DNA from: Eucalyptus grandis
Taxonomy: Eukaryota > Streptophyta > Magnoliopsida > Myrtales > Myrtaceae
Assembly (NCBI RefSeq): GCF_016545825.1
Contig: NC_052613.1
Location: 2,046,001-2,110,000 of the forward strand
Reading direction: 5' to 3'
DNA length: 64,000 nucleotides
In this document: one piece after another, positions 45,611-58,638 of the stretch
How the letters are laid out: each line of letters begins with the position of its first letter
Numbering within the stretch: the first letter of the stretch is position 1
The notes under the pieces: generated by a model
Told to the model about the DNA's origin: nothing
Database searches by the model: none
What the model saw: only the letters and a program-made list of their open reading frames with translations
Program-made: the position numbers and the translations under genes

Positions 45611-46735
45611 CTTGTTCAAATTCGTGATTTTTTAGCAATCTTGAACAAATTGTAACCATTATTCAAGTTCCCACACCATGAGTAAGGGTAGCAAATTCCC
45701 GATTTGTTGGAATTTGATGCTAGAAACTAAGGTCTTAAAATCAGCAATCATCTTGCAAGGCTTCCTAATTTTGCTACCCTATCTATAGCGACGACGACAT
45801 GCGATGGATTGCAGACCTCTCAAGGGGGAAGGTGAAGTTGGTGATGGAGAGAGGCCGGAGATCTTCAATATAGTCAACAACCCGTACATCGATAATTGTG
45901 GATGCGACGATGATGGTTGCCTTGAAATTCTCTCACCTCCTCTCTGTTGCAGTCTCAAATCTATATATTCGTGTCACCATGTAGAGGCAATGTTGGTGGT
46001 AGGCTGGTAGCTATCTTTGATGGCAACCATCGACCACAATCATAACACCTAGGGTTTTTCAACGAAAAAAAAAACACCTAGGGTTTTTCCTTTTCTTCTA
46101 TTTAATCTAATTGGTTTTAATTAATTTATTTATTTTTCAATCTTATTTTGAAAGATCAGCCACCCATGGATTTTAAACGATTTGGATGTCACTTACTCAA
46201 CAACATCTTGGGCTCGTGATTTTTTTTTTTTTTTTTTTAACTTTTTGTGAAAGTTCAAAATTTTATTCAAGTATAAAGAGAATATGAGCAAATTATGTTG
46301 TGCCTAGCTTACTTATTATGAAATTTTCAAGCAATCCGAATTAATTAAAAAAAGAAAAAGAAAAACTAAAGTAGTGAGTAAGCGGTCAATTCATACGCAC
46401 GCCCTTCTTTGGTAATTTGGTAGAAGCGGATGGCTCGTGGAAATATCTGTCCTATGAAGGCGACAGAGAGCTCAGGAGAATCGCTGGTCTGGCTTCATTC
46501 AAAACCACTTGATTTTGAGAGCCTTTTGCTAAAAATAATTTGATCCGTCCACACATGTCAATTCTTCATTGATTGATTGGAAGATGCTCACTTTAGTGCC
46601 AAAATTTTTCACGTGGTCGTTAAATTATTACTTTTTGTAAAAAAAAATCAATTACTTCTGTGCCATTTCTGATTTGAGTAGTCAAAAAATCTGTCTATGT
46701 CATTATTTCAAAATAAATAGTCCGACGTAGCTTAG
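45611..46735. other. Gene-free AT-rich spacer
   Basis: A 68-codon plus-strand frame at 45804-46010 is not supported by any domain. A poly-T run lies at about 46220-46239. No clear repeats. Confidence 0.4.
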
Positions 46736-46794
46736 GGGATGATGTGATGATGAAGACGAGGAAGGCAATGAAGACATGGATGCATAAGTTGATG

Positions 46795-46930
46795 TCGAAG
46801 AAGAAGAAGATGAAGATGAAGATGAAGATGAAGAAGAATTTTTAAAAGGTAAACGTTTGCCGACATTTATTTGCCTTATATCAACAAATCAAGGGTAAAT
46901 TCGTTTTGTTTTTAAACCCTGATCCCTCAA

Positions 46931-46975
<45 letters not shown>
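46795..46975. repeat. GAA/GAT trinucleotide tract and CT microsatellite
   Basis: Bases about 46797-46838 are a GAAGATGAAGAT repeat, which in one frame would encode a Glu/Asp run. Bases about 46933-46972 are a CT microsatellite. The upstream frame contains stops, so a coding role is doubtful. Confidence 0.7.
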
Positions 46976-46995
46976 CGTCTTCAGTCACTGCCGGC

Positions 46996-47310
46996 CTATA
47001 ACTGGTTGATCCTTGACTCCACGAGATCTTGCTTCCTACACAAAGTGACCCCATTAAGGTTGAAGTCGCAGTACCTGAACGCTAGGGGATTGCTTGTCCA
47101 GGTCAATCTGCAAGACGAAATAGATTTGTCTTCGTGATTCAAGTAGTCGTAGGTTAGGCCGTCGACTTCAATCAAGTGCTCTCGACTGGGGGTTTCTTTG
47201 AGGGCCGAGTTAGGGTTCGAAATGACTGCAGATTTGGCTCCATCAACATGGAGGCGATGCTTGGATTGAGGGACTTTGGATGCATTTGGTTTGGCTTTGG
47301 GAAAATATCC
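46996..47310 (-). pseudogene. Coding-like open segment without start codon (possible gene fragment)
   Basis: The minus strand is stop-free for 104 codons from 47310 to a TAG at 46996-46998, bounded upstream by a TAA at 47311-47313. The reading has balanced amino-acid composition rather than low complexity (EHLIEVDGLTYDYLNHEDKS and FRYCDFNLNGVTLCRKQDLV are typical stretches). There is no ATG at its 5' end and no obvious splice acceptor, so it may be an exon remnant captured by a repeat. Family not recognised. Confidence 0.35.
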
Positions 47311-47539
47311 TTAAAAAAATACAAATATTTTTGGGCTAAAAGGGTTTTCTGAATATAAATAACATCTGGTAAATTATAATTTTAAAGTGTATTGAGAAAC
47401 AATTTTGACTTAAATACCATTTTGCAAAAATTACATTTTGTAAATGACTTTTGCTAATTTTTTTTTAAGAAAAAGGTTTTAAATACTTTTTGATGGAGCT
47501 CAACTATAACATTCGTGATTTTTGACCATATGAGAAATA

Positions 47540-47990
47540 GTTATGAGTCCGGTGTACCAGTGGTAAGGATCGACCATGGACCGATCGACCTGATCGAAAG
47601 GATAATTGATGGATTAATCATGTTCCAATTAAAGAATCGGTCACAGATTGATAAAGGATTAGCCACGGACTAATCTAATGACCATGTAAGTGCACCCAAG
47701 CCATTTGGTTAATGGACGATTGCCTTAACCATAAGAGTTGATTGAGGGATGGTCACATATTATCATGATCGATGGGCAATCATGAATCGATCTCGAGCGG
47801 TCATGTTTTGGTCACAAGTTATTCCACTCGGTCATGTACCAACCATAGACAATCATGAGTTGACCCGGTGCGACCGTGTGTCAATTACGGATTGATCGAT
47901 CTCACACAACTACATGACAATTCGGGAGTTGCCTTGGACAAAGCCTAAGGCCAATCCAAAGTCGATCTGATTAGCTAGTGCTGACCCAAG
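47540..47990. repeat. Degenerate GATCG/GGTCA-type short repeats
   Basis: Recurring variants of 'gaccatggaccgatcgacctgatcg', 'cggtcacagattgat' and 'agccacggactaatc' fill this stretch. They look like a decayed minisatellite related in style to the GC-rich cores elsewhere. No coding. Confidence 0.45.
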
Positions 47991-48283
47991 GGTTGACCAT
48001 TAAGCCCATTTTTACCTACGACAACCACACCAAAGGTGACTTTGCCATGAACTTCAGATGTGTTGAAATGGTCAATAGGGAAGGTACACAAAAAGTCCTT
48101 CCCATATTTGCCTTATTCTTTGAAGATGGACATAATAAAATATTATGGAACCCCTTGAATCATTTAATGAAAGGGGTGATTCACCACCTTAAGTGGCATA
48201 AGGAGAATTTGGTAATCATTATTCAAGATTTGCCTTGGGGATTAAGTAAGGGACTCTTGGACAAATATACCGTTGACACCTAA

Positions 48284-51200
48284 ATTTTGGCAACTCGATT
48301 AGTTTTTATCGCATTAAAAATTAGAGATTAATTTTTAACCCTTAAACAAAAATATTAGAATTAAATTGCATAACATATAGTTATTATGAGCATATTTCAT
48401 TTATTTGCATATTTGTTGAACCGGCTGCGAATGGATTTAGGTGAATGGCTTTGAATATTGAAGCCCACAAGAGCATTAAACTTTGGATAAGTTGATAATT
48501 TCTCCATGGTGATTGATATTACATTTACATGGGTGTCCTAAATTGTTAAAAGTCAATTAAGAAATTTCCAGCACATTGGCACTGATATATTTGTGCATGC
48601 TCACCAATTTGAGGGAACAAATGCAAAGAAAGGACAACATGTAAGCGGCCACCGATTTGTACATGGAGAAGCCCATCCACGTGAAGGAAAATTATGCATT
48701 TGGCCATAATTCGGTCAACATGGGGGCAAGAAATTGACCAACATTATTTTAAGAGGAAAAAAATTATGCATGATTCTCTCGTCATATTCACCCAATTTTG
48801 GCAAAGTAATAAATAATGGAAAGAAGCGAAAAGTGAATCTCACTTGATGAGAGGGAATGAAAGAATATATTTCTTTTCCTTGTCCAAAGTTTGATATCCT
48901 GGGGAGGGGTACACACAAAGAAGCCACATTTTTTTTTTTTTAGCACACGTGAGAGAGAATAGAAAGGAGAAATCGAAGGGATGGCCACATTAAATACACA
49001 AAAAGAGCACACGTGAGAGAGAATAGAAAGGAGGAATCGTGGGCCTTCACAACATAGAAACACGTGAGAGATCTCGGTGTAACCTCCGCTCAAGCTTTGA
49101 TGTGGGTCATTCTCCCGACGACGCTGCTGCTTTGGTCTCGCTGCGATAGCCCGAGCTGCCATCCCTGGTTATGCGTCGCACGTTGCCTGAGACCCACGCC
49201 GCTAGCTCGTGTTGACGAACCTATTACGTCACCGGTTGCGAAGTTTTCTGCACCCACGAAGAAAGTTGCTGCTCTCCGGTCCTGACCGCGACTACGTTGT
49301 CGTTCCTTGTGGTGACGGTGACCATCTGCCGCTGCTGCTCTACCGGACTCTTCTGACCGACGACAAGGCTCTCCCGCTGATTTTCTTCACTGACCGTCGC
49401 CTCTCCATCGCCTGCACTTGCGCCACGTCCTGTTACAGTTCTTGACGAAGTCACTGTCCGAGTTTCATTATTCCTAATCGCAACACTCGACTAGCTCTCT
49501 TCTTGCTTGGGCTATCTCGGCAGTTTATAAATTTGTCTTCGCAGGCGTCCAAGTGGCTAGCTAATTTTTAAAGGTAGTCCTCCAGTAGCTTCCAATACAT
49601 TCATACAGAGAAGGAACAAAAGAAGACCAAGTGAGAAGACATTCGACCACCGTTCTTCTCCGCATTACTGAATACGTGTCATTGACCATTCCCCCGTGGA
49701 GCACCACGAGCCATCACCGACCACGGTTCACGATCCATCGTCGAAGCTCCTTGTTTGCTGGTTCCAATTTGGAAGCTTATCTGTACAATAATTTGAATTA
49801 GGTAATTATCTCGTTTGCCCTTAATTTGAACATTCTATGATTCAATTTGATTGGGAATATTATATTGTTTCTGAATTTTAGTGATAAGTGCATCCCCAAT
49901 CAAGATTTATTTCCTAACTTGCAACTAAGCCTTTAGATGGAATTATTGATTCCACGGGAATCTTTAAATTGATGTTTTGATCTTTAAGTCTTAAGATCAA
50001 CTCATCGATTTTATTCGCAAAATTTTAAGTTAGTTGGGTATTATTTCCTTATTCGCATTGATTAGATGATATACGATCTTGAGTGATTTGGTGCTTATCT
50101 TGCTTTAATTGCTTTATTTATGCTGAAAATACAAAAAAAAAAATAAAAAATTGCATATCATGTAGATTAGAATTGATTTCCTAAATAAAGAACTGCATGA
50201 TAAAATAGTTAGATACCTTTCTAATTATATTAGAACGCAAGTTTAGATGATGTCTAGGTTAGATAATATCTTGGAATTAAATTGCATGTTGAGATAAATT
50301 TCTAAGTTAAGATAGGATTTCGATTAGTCTATTTCCTAACTTAAAATGGATATTATCTCACTTTTGTTAGATTTTTATTATTAGTAATTTTTAATTACAA
50401 TTTTTTTTATAAAAAATACAAAAATATCATGCGTATCTCATATAGAATTAGGTTCATGAAATGCATGTACTAATTGTTGCTAGGACCATTTAATTAGAAA
50501 TTGTCCGTCGTTAGAATTAGGCCATTTAGTTAAATTGCATGACATGTAGCTTAGATTTCATTAAACAAGAGAAAATCCTAAAAATAATTGAGTGATTGCA
50601 TTTAGTTAGGATTTCGATTAGAGTTGTTGATGTGAATTATGACCTAATATTGTAGATGCTTTCATTGCTATGAGATAAGTCCCGTAATTTATTTATTACT
50701 TTAGATTTGTGATTTGCGCACTCGCATGGTCACCTCATATATTAGGAAAGTAAATTAAAATCAATCCAGACTGCTTACAAAGATTTTTTTTTTTTTGAAA
50801 ATAAAAAAGAATGGTACCAGAATGGCATTAAAGAAATTTAGTATAATCAAGTCCCTGAACTCACAATCTGTGGAGTAAACTAAATCTCATGTTACTTGGA
50901 TTTCTAATCGACTCACTAAAGAATAGATTAGTGACGACTCCTAACTAATAATCTTTTGCATGCTAAATACATAAACCTAAGTCGCGGATTAGTATAGGTT
51001 TGGGAGAGCCCAAGCTAAGTTTAGACTTAGTAATCCATTAGCCAAACCCTAAGTAGTTTACCTGAGATTAGGTCACGATATACACCAATAAAAAGGAGAC
51101 ACAATGGGCAATTATTACTATCCTAAGGCTTAAGTGCCAGATTACCCTTTTTAGAGTGCCATTTATTTATAGTGACTTGTTCTCCAAGAATAAATCAAGA

Positions 51201-53187
51201 GCTTATGTGGACCAATAAAGGGAGACAAACCATGCCTCCAATCATTCCATTAGGCTATTAGATTGCCACATAAGCTTAGGCGTGTCACCTTTCCAAATAT
51301 GTGTGCCACCTTGCAAATCAAACTTGCCACCTCAACTTTGTAGCTATGCCACTCCAAGAAAGGTGATTGGGCCATTTAGATAAGTAATGATGAGGATGGT
51401 GCCTATAAATAAGAACCATTCATTCATTCTCACCATTTGAGTTTTCTTGCCCTTTGCATGCCACTCTTCCCTTTCTCTCAGCCTTACACTATCACCCCTC
51501 ATCAAGTTGCTCGCTCTAGCTTTCTTGAGATCCATCCAAGTAAGTAAGATCCATAATTATCCTCTAAGGTGGTAGACTCCATCGTTGAGTCTAGTTAGGT
51601 GCTCATCTGTTCAAGCTATGGGTAGGATGTAAGATCGAAGTTCGCTCGAGTTGAGTTCAATGTGAGACAAGGTTGCCCAAGCCATAAAGCCCTAGATTAG
51701 CATTGAAGTGTGCCAATTCTATGTCTTGATTAGTGCAGGGACTTTGTGCTAGGCAATTGAATCAAGTCATAAACCAAGGGTCATTCATGGCATGATATCG
51801 AATAGTGTCTTAAGGTGCTTGAAGTATGTTCATGCTGGGTAAAGTCAAGGTCCATCGAGCTTAGAATCTTCACAAGGAAGGGTTTACCCAAGCCTCAAGG
51901 TCTTGGATATACATCGAGGCATGTTGGTTTCGAGCCTTGTTCGGTGCAGGAATCGACGCTAAGTGTTCGATTCAAGTCACAAATTAAGGATCATTCCATA
52001 CATGTTGTATAATGCGATATAAGAATTCATGACCTACATGTATGTATGAATGAGCACACTTTCAAGCCATGTATGAATCGACTAAAGGAAAAAGATAAGA
52101 CTTATTTGTATGATGCACTTGTGTACGCTTAAAGAGAATTGTGCCCGTCACCACATAGCATGAGCGGCGATGTCTCATTCATCGAACGAAATGTCCTGAT
52201 TGAGCCAAGATGCTTGGGTTTGAGCCCAGATGCCTCGGATTAGTTAGCCTTGGGATGCGTTGATTGAGTTAAGATGCTTAGCAAGAAGCGAGATGCCTTG
52301 ATTGAGCCAGGAGGGCTTGATTGAGCTAGGACAGTGATATATGAATTTGCATAAATGTCGATTATACATAAGTATGATATGTTGATGTGTTCATTGTTAA
52401 GTCAACGATAGTTTTACGTTGATATCATGTACTTAGTTAAAGGCATGGCAAGTAATTTGCTAGTGATATGCCATCGATCCTATTTACAAGTGTTGTACTT
52501 ACTAGACTTTGATGATGAAATATTTTCCTAGTAGAGAACTAGGAATTTTACTAAGTTCCCAAAACTTACTTCTTATACTTTTTCAAGTTTGTAAGTATGA
52601 CAAACCCATTACTCGAACATTTTCATCTCCTCGTGAACCTAGAGATGTCAGTCACCGAAATAGTGGATATAGAGGAGGAAATTACATACACATACTGTAA
52701 ATGCACTACTACTGTATGGGTCGAGGAGGGGCTAGATGAGTTGGTCCCTTACTGTTATATAACTTGGTATGTATGGTTTGATGGAGATCTCGTCAACCCC
52801 CATTGTGAGTTCAATGGACCAATCGGATCGAATTATAGAGCACTGTTCGATGAGACGGGAAACTAGTCCCTAATACGGGCTAGTAGTGGAGGGATTCCTA
52901 ATTTTGGAGACTATGGCCTGTAATGGGGCTAGGACACCCCAGCCTTTTGCTATTATGTAAAAAATAGAGTAGCCAAAGAAGCGCATGTAATGTATTACTA
53001 GAATATATATATATACACACAAAAGTAGTGTGTTTGAATGAGAATATCTTGTCTTCCAGTTGTTGTTTCTTTGGGGTAAAAGTTTTAAGTATATGAATCT
53101 GTATGTGCATAATAACATGATCAAAAAAATGAGACGACTACAAGCTTGAGACATCACAATGATAACCTTGAAGTGAGGGTGTCACAT
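48284..53187. mobile_element. Probable LTR-retroelement debris without intact coding
   Basis: A non-coding, repeat-like 4.9-kb stretch. Signs of retroelement origin are a possible LTR-like start TGACACCTAAATTTTGG at 48284, a promoter-like TATAAATA at 51404-51411, and an end GGGTGTCACA at about 53178-53187. Diverged internal duplications also occur: about 51657-51815 versus 51836-51990, and an 'aaattgcat.acatgtag' motif at about 48370, 50150 and 50531. Degenerate 'gattgagccaagatgct' repeats lie at 52190-52330. No gag, reverse transcriptase or integrase motifs were found, so this could be a large solo LTR or a LARD-type element. Exact borders are guesses. Confidence 0.35.
48942..49071. repeat. 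Repeated AGCACACGTGAGAGAGAATA unit with G-boxes
   Basis: A 34-bp unit starting AGCACACGTGAGAGAGAATA occurs at about 48942-48975 and 49006-49039. A shorter third ACACGTGAGAGA follows at about 49061. Each copy contains a CACGTG palindrome. Confidence 0.75.
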
Positions 53188-53550
53188 CAACCATTGACGG
53201 CCAAAACATCCGTTGGTTGGCCGCCAAACAACCTCGTTGGAGATCACATGACCTCAAGTGTTGCCCAAGTCGCGTGACTCAAATGAGCGATGCCAAGGTC
53301 GACGATTAGGTTACGGGAACCTAGGCGATGCATGAGGTTGCGCGACCCCAAGCAGTGGTCATCGGGTCAGGCGACTCCTCAAGCGGCGGTCGCCAACACA
53401 CACGACCACTGTCAACCTCTGTTTGATTTCTTCGTGCAAACCATGGAAGATATGAACAGTGAATGAACAATTTTGATGGGCTAAAGACTTACACTTCAAA
53501 AATGCTATTTCCCGAAGGACCTCCAAACCTGCTTTGGACTAAAAGCTCTT

Positions 53551-54440
53551 AGGGTGTGTTTGGTACAGCTTTGCAAATGGGCTTTAAGGGAATGTGAATA
53601 CTGAAAAGCCAAAGTTTTTTTTTGGGAGTGTAAATTGTATTTAGTACAAACTCTTTGCAAATGGGCTTTAAGTTCAAATGGTGTTGGGCAAAAAAACTTT
53701 TGTAATTGACTTTGGTTATTATTCTCATATTTTTTTATTAAAAAAGAACATAAGTCCTTCCTCAAAGTTGCCAAATGACTACGGCTGTTAGCGAGCCAAA
53801 TCTAGCATTGGTGGCCATCGACTAAGGTTACTCGGCAAAGGTCGCATAACCCAAACAATGATTGCCTGAGGTTACATGAACTGGGGTGACGTAGGTGGTG
53901 TGCGACCCAGGCAATAGTTGCTTGGGCCATGAGAGACCCCAAACGAAGACTGCTTAAGGTCACATGACCTAGGTGACCACCACATAAGTCTCGCCACCTC
54001 AAGCTGCCTTTGCCTGGGTGTCATGTGACCTTAGGCAAGGATTGTTGGAGGTCGTGAGACCTAGGCAATGGTCACTCAAGGTCGTGCCACCTCCAGTAGA
54101 GGTCGCCTGGGTTGGGTGACCAGCCAGATTTGGCCTCGTCGACCCTTCCCTAGCCACCGTCGCATGAAAAAGATCAATAGTTATGTAAAGGGCAAAATTG
54201 AAAAATTAAAGAATTGGTGAGAGTAATTTCGTAAGGAAGAACTTATTTTAATTTTAGTTTTGGCATTCCACAAATCCTACTTTAGAAGGTTAAATATAAA
54301 TAACATTAAATTTTCAGCATTTCCAGCTCCAGTATTTGGCCGAAAAACTATTTTAAAATGCTTGCTAAAGATCTAGTATTTCCGCAAGGGACTTTAGGGG
54401 TTGAAAACCTCTTGGGAAAGTTGAGCCAAATACACACTCA
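53551..54440. mobile_element. Non-autonomous DNA transposon with GC-rich core
   Basis: The left end AGGGTGTGTTTGGTACAGCTTT and the reverse complement of the right end (TTGAGTGTGTATTTGGCTCAACTTT) are imperfect inverted repeats. The left arm repeats 'tttgcaaatgggctttaag' twice (about 53569 and 53655) and runs into an A/T tract. A core (about 53770-54160) of imperfect GGTCACATGACC/CCTAGGC-type words follows, then the right AT-rich arm. It is the same family type as the element at 60838-61807, judging by arm words. No transposase. Confidence 0.55.
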
Positions 54441-54659
54441 AGATGTGTTTGTTTCACTAAAAGCATTTTACCAGAAACTATTTTCTGGATTTTCAATAGT
54501 TTGGTTCTCCAAAAAAGATTTGGTCAACGGAAAATACTTTTCAGTCAACACAAATATTATGTATTATGGGAGGAAAGTGAATTCTTCCATATGAGAAGGT
54601 GAAAACACTTTCCATTTTCATCTTATTCTCTCTAACCTTTCACTTTTCCTCTTCAAACT

Positions 54660-55008
54660 CTCTCGTTTTTTCTAAGGTACGCCGCTTGCTCTCCCTTCGT
54701 TCTTTTGCTCGTCTTTCTTCTTTGGTTCTTCTTCATCGACGCTCATCTTCTTCGCCATTGAAGGTCCATATCTTCTTCTTCATCCTTGAAGGTTTGGGTC
54801 TTCTTTAACGACGCTCAACACAGTTCCAAGTTTTCTCGCTTTTTTTCATGTACACCTCTCGCTTTTCTCTTGCTTTTTCACTCACCTTTCTTCTTCAGTT
54901 CTTCTTCATTAACGCTCATTTTATTTACCATTGAAGGTCCATCTCTTCTTCTTCATCCTTGAAAGTCTAGCTCTACTTCAACGATGCTCAACACAGTTCC
55001 AAGTTCTC
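54660..55008. repeat. Tandem duplication of about 173 bp
   Basis: Two adjacent copies share TTCTTCATC.ACGCTCAT, CCATTGAAGGTCCAT, TCTTCATCCTTGAA and GCTCAACACAGTTCCAAG; the last word occurs at about 54814 and 54987. Pyrimidine-rich, non-coding, within the Harbinger element. Confidence 0.8.
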
Positions 55009-56112
55009 TCTCCTCTCTGGTTTGAGAATAATCTCGAAAAATTTGATCGATACTTTACATCATTGAGTTGATGTTGATTCTTTGTGTTATAGTTGTTTGA
55101 TTTTCTTTTCCATTCATCTTCGTCAAGCAAAATTTTGGAAATCAAATCCTAGAGATTTCATTTATCACAAGGTCAATTGGAGATTTTACCTTACTGTAAG
55201 GGATATGAGGTAATTTGTTTGAGCACTTGACCTTTTTATTTGATTCGTTGTTGATTTACTTGAAATCGTCAGTAATGTTCTTTTATGAAAACACATATCA
55301 AAGGTAATCTATTGAGATGAGTCAACTTAGTTGGCGTTTCCTAGTTTGACGAGTCAATTTTATCACTAGTTAGGGTTTTTATCTTGAGCTATATACTTTT
55401 ATGTATAACATATCATACCCTATTAGGCAAAGTGATTGGTTTACATGTTCCTTCAAGAGTTGATTATGTTTTAGGTGAAATTGCAATTATGTTTTTACCT
55501 TCCTTAAGGCTAAATCTCTTTTGTGAAGTTGTTTAATTTTCTTTTGTTTATTAAAATGTCAAGAGGTAAAGAAAATCATTTATTATAATTTATTGCAATA
55601 CCTCATCAAAATCATTCATACTTGTTGTCTAAAATCCATCAACATGCTTTTGTGATGTTGCTGCACTAGCCTATGAAGCACGAACATGTTGCTAGAGCTT
55701 CTATGTTGTGTCCAGCATACTCGAACATGCGGTCAATTTTTCTCAACACGTTTCGACATGCATGTTTGAGAGAGAGATTGTTGAAGAAGACGATGGAGGG
55801 TGGAGATGAGGTCAAGGGAGCGTAGGCGAGGCCGCGACGGCGAGGGAGGGCTAGAGGAAGAGCATAAACTGAGGTGATGCTGCGATAGAGGGCCGACGGC
55901 AATGCTGCAGCTACGAAGGAGGAAGGGCCAAAGCCAAGGGGACGAGCAACTGCAATGAGGTGATTGAGAGAGTTAAGAGGATCGTGCGATGAGGAGGAAA
56001 AAGATGCCGTCATTAGGGCTTAGCGAGAAGAGAAAGAGGGTGGTGGGGGACGACGGAAAGGAACCGAGGGTGGAGAGCGAGGTGGATGGGGTGGGGGGAG
56101 AGAGAAACCAGG

Positions 56113-56500
56113 TAAATGGCAGGTGCTCTTGGGGGTGGGGAAGAAACGAGGAGCTGGGGAGCTGGTGGTGGTGTGGGGGAAGGGGAGGGGGGAGAGAGAG
56201 AGAGAGTAGGGGAAGAAACTAAGGGGGCGGGCAGTAGGTGGTGGCATGGGGGAAGGGGAGGGGGAGAGAGAGAGCGGGGAAGAAAAGAGATGGAGGTGAT
56301 TAATGGGGGCGGGGAGTAGGTGGTGGCGTGGGGGAAAGGGAAGGGAGAGAGAGAGAGAGAGAGAGAGAGTAAGGGGAGAAATCGATGGGGCGGGGTAGCA
56401 AGGATGGAGGTGATTGATAGGGGGCGGGAGTAGGTGGTGGCGTGGGGGAAAAGGGAGGGGGGAGAGAGGGAAGAAATCGGGGGATTTTGGCGTGGTGTGG
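56113..56500. repeat. G-rich minisatellite
   Basis: Four or more degenerate units of GGCGGGGAGTAGGTGGTGGC followed by GTGGGGGAAGGG, GAGAGAG runs and GGGGAAGAAA. On the minus strand this gives a long Pro/Ser/His-rich open frame, which is a repeat artefact rather than a gene. Confidence 0.75.
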
Positions 56501-57339
56501 GGAACGGGGGAGAGAATGAAGAGGGGGTTTTTGAGGGAAATAAATACATGAGTTAAAAAGTGATTTCAAAAAGTAAAAATATTGAATGTTAAATAATGAT
56601 AAATTTTAATTATTATAGAAGATCATAGATTTATTTAAATAAAGTTGATTCTATTATTTTGTTAGTCATTAATTTCATTCATAATTTTTGTTAAAATTAA
56701 AAACATGTTCTTAAATATGGGTATGCATTAACTATGAATATGTCTTTCAAATTTTCTATAAATAGATTTATTAATAACATTCTCGTAAATTTATTGTAAG
56801 TTCTTTTTATTATTTATTTATATATGAATTTGAATCAAATTAATTAAAAAAATATTTATTTAATATATAACATGTCATAATATGTTGAAATTATCTATTT
56901 TTGAGAAATGATGTGTCGGCGTATCGTGTTGTGTTGTGTCGCGGGTTTGTGTCGAGTGTCAGTGCTACTTAAGCATTAGTCTTCCTGATCTTTTTAGCAA
57001 TTTATTCTTCTTCTTTTTGTTTTTGTTTTTGTTTTTCTGAATATTTGCTATTGGGTTTACCTTTGAGATAAAACATCTGTCTTGACTGGCTTAAGTGAAA
57101 ATTCTTATTATTGCTTGTAGAAATAATGATGGTAATAGAGCAATAATTGGTACAATTGTGTTAATAATGGCGGTTGGTATGTTAGTAATGGAGGATGAAA
57201 TTTTTAATAGTTAGATAACCAGAGTTTCATGGGGGAAAAGAGATTTTGAGAGGGAGTTATTTATTAATCGCATTTTACATTAAGGAGATACTAATTTTGT
57301 CAATCAAACACATATGAGATCACAAGTTTTTTTTTTTGG

Positions 57340-58460
57340 TTTAATTATGTAGAGTTCTTGGGTCAAATAATTTGTTGCATGAAATGGTAAATATGTCAAT
57401 CAAAGAGCAATTGCTAGTCTTTTGCCATATTTTAGGGTATAATGTGAGGTTAAGAGTGATAGGGTCAAGGTTCAAGAGGTCTATTGAGACCATTAATTGA
57501 TACTTTAGAATTGTCTTACAAGCAAATCTAAAATTATACAAGCATGCTATACAAGCATGTTATAAGACTATCCCTCGACAATATCCAAGAATAGAAGATT
57601 TTATCTGTACTTTAAGGTATGCAATATGATAAATGTCACGAACTTCATTTTTACAATATGTTGTTACATTTACTTACTTACCAAGTACATTAGGATTTTA
57701 TTAGAGCTCTTGAAGGTACTAATGTCCACGCATCGATTCCCTCAGAAATTCAAGGAAAATTTTGTGGTCAAAAAGCGAAAACAATGCAAAATGTTCTTAC
57801 AACTATTACTTTTGATTTAAAATTCATTTATGTGTTGACCGCTTGGGAAGGCACGGCATATGACTCTCGTATTCTTACAAATGCACTTTCAAGGTCTTGA
57901 GGAATGAAAATTCTTAAAGGCATAGACTATTCTATATTTTATATAAAATTTATAACTCATTATCCTAAAACATGTTGTTGAAACTTTACATAAAATTAGT
58001 AAGTAAATACTATCTTGCTGATGCCATATACGGCATCCAACCGAGAATAATTTCTCCATATCGTGGATTTATATTTCAGAGGAGGGAGTTTAGTGACTGC
58101 TCACTTGAGAATGAGAAAAAGTTGTTCAATCATTGTCATTCATCTTTACGTACTATAGTGGAAAGAGCATTCGGGGTCCTAAAAAAGCGTTTTCATGTAT
58201 TAGATGTCGCACCCTTTTGATCTTTTGATACTTAAGTTGACGTGGTCTTAGCATGTTGTATTTTACATAACTTCATTATGGGTGTTGACCCTTATAATCC
58301 CTTTATGCAAGAACTAAATGTAGAGGTTGAATCTCAAAGTCAAGAAAAAGACATCAACAAACACAGAGATGAGAGGGAGGATAATAGAGAGACATCAAAA
58401 AGAGATAGTATCGCACGTTTAATGTGGGATGACTATAGTAGGTATAGAATGAATGTTTAG
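57340..58460 (+). pseudogene. PIF/Harbinger DDE-type transposase pseudogene
   Basis: A plus-strand reading recovers the family in order. It starts with the N-terminal helical domain (SIKEQLLVFCHILGYNVRLR, VIGSRFKRSIETIN, broken by TGA). The catalytic region follows, with GQKAKTMQNVLTTITFDLKF and WEGTAYDSR (second Asp of the DDE triad). Next come YYLADAIYGI, ISPYRG, LFNHCHSSLRTIVERAFGVL (Glu region), KKRFHVL, then VVLACCILHNFIMG and a C-terminal acidic tail ending MWDDYSRYRMNV before TAG at 58458-58460. Several in-frame stops and frame changes interrupt it, and the segment with the first catalytic Asp is not intact around 57560-57720, so it is dead. At least two of the stops are one C-to-T change from the residue expected in the family. 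Confidence 0.85.
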
Positions 58461-58638
58461 TACTTTAGAAGTTGTCTGATTTTTTTGATGTGAAGTGAAT
58501 ATTTTGTGATTGGAGTTCTTGTAAATCAACTCTATATCATTGTGATGTTTCCTTGTCTCAGTAGTCATATGACGTATATTTTTGTGTTATTATTTTATTG
58601 TCACAATTTTTGTGTGGGATGTGTCCAATAATGTAACA

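Noticed and set aside
48000..48283. 101-aa plus-strand frame as a retroelement polyprotein piece
   Set aside because: No gag, protease, RT or integrase motif could be seen.
56013..56569. 178-aa and 89-aa Pro/Ser/His-rich minus-strand frames
   Set aside because: They translate a G-rich minisatellite inside the Harbinger element.
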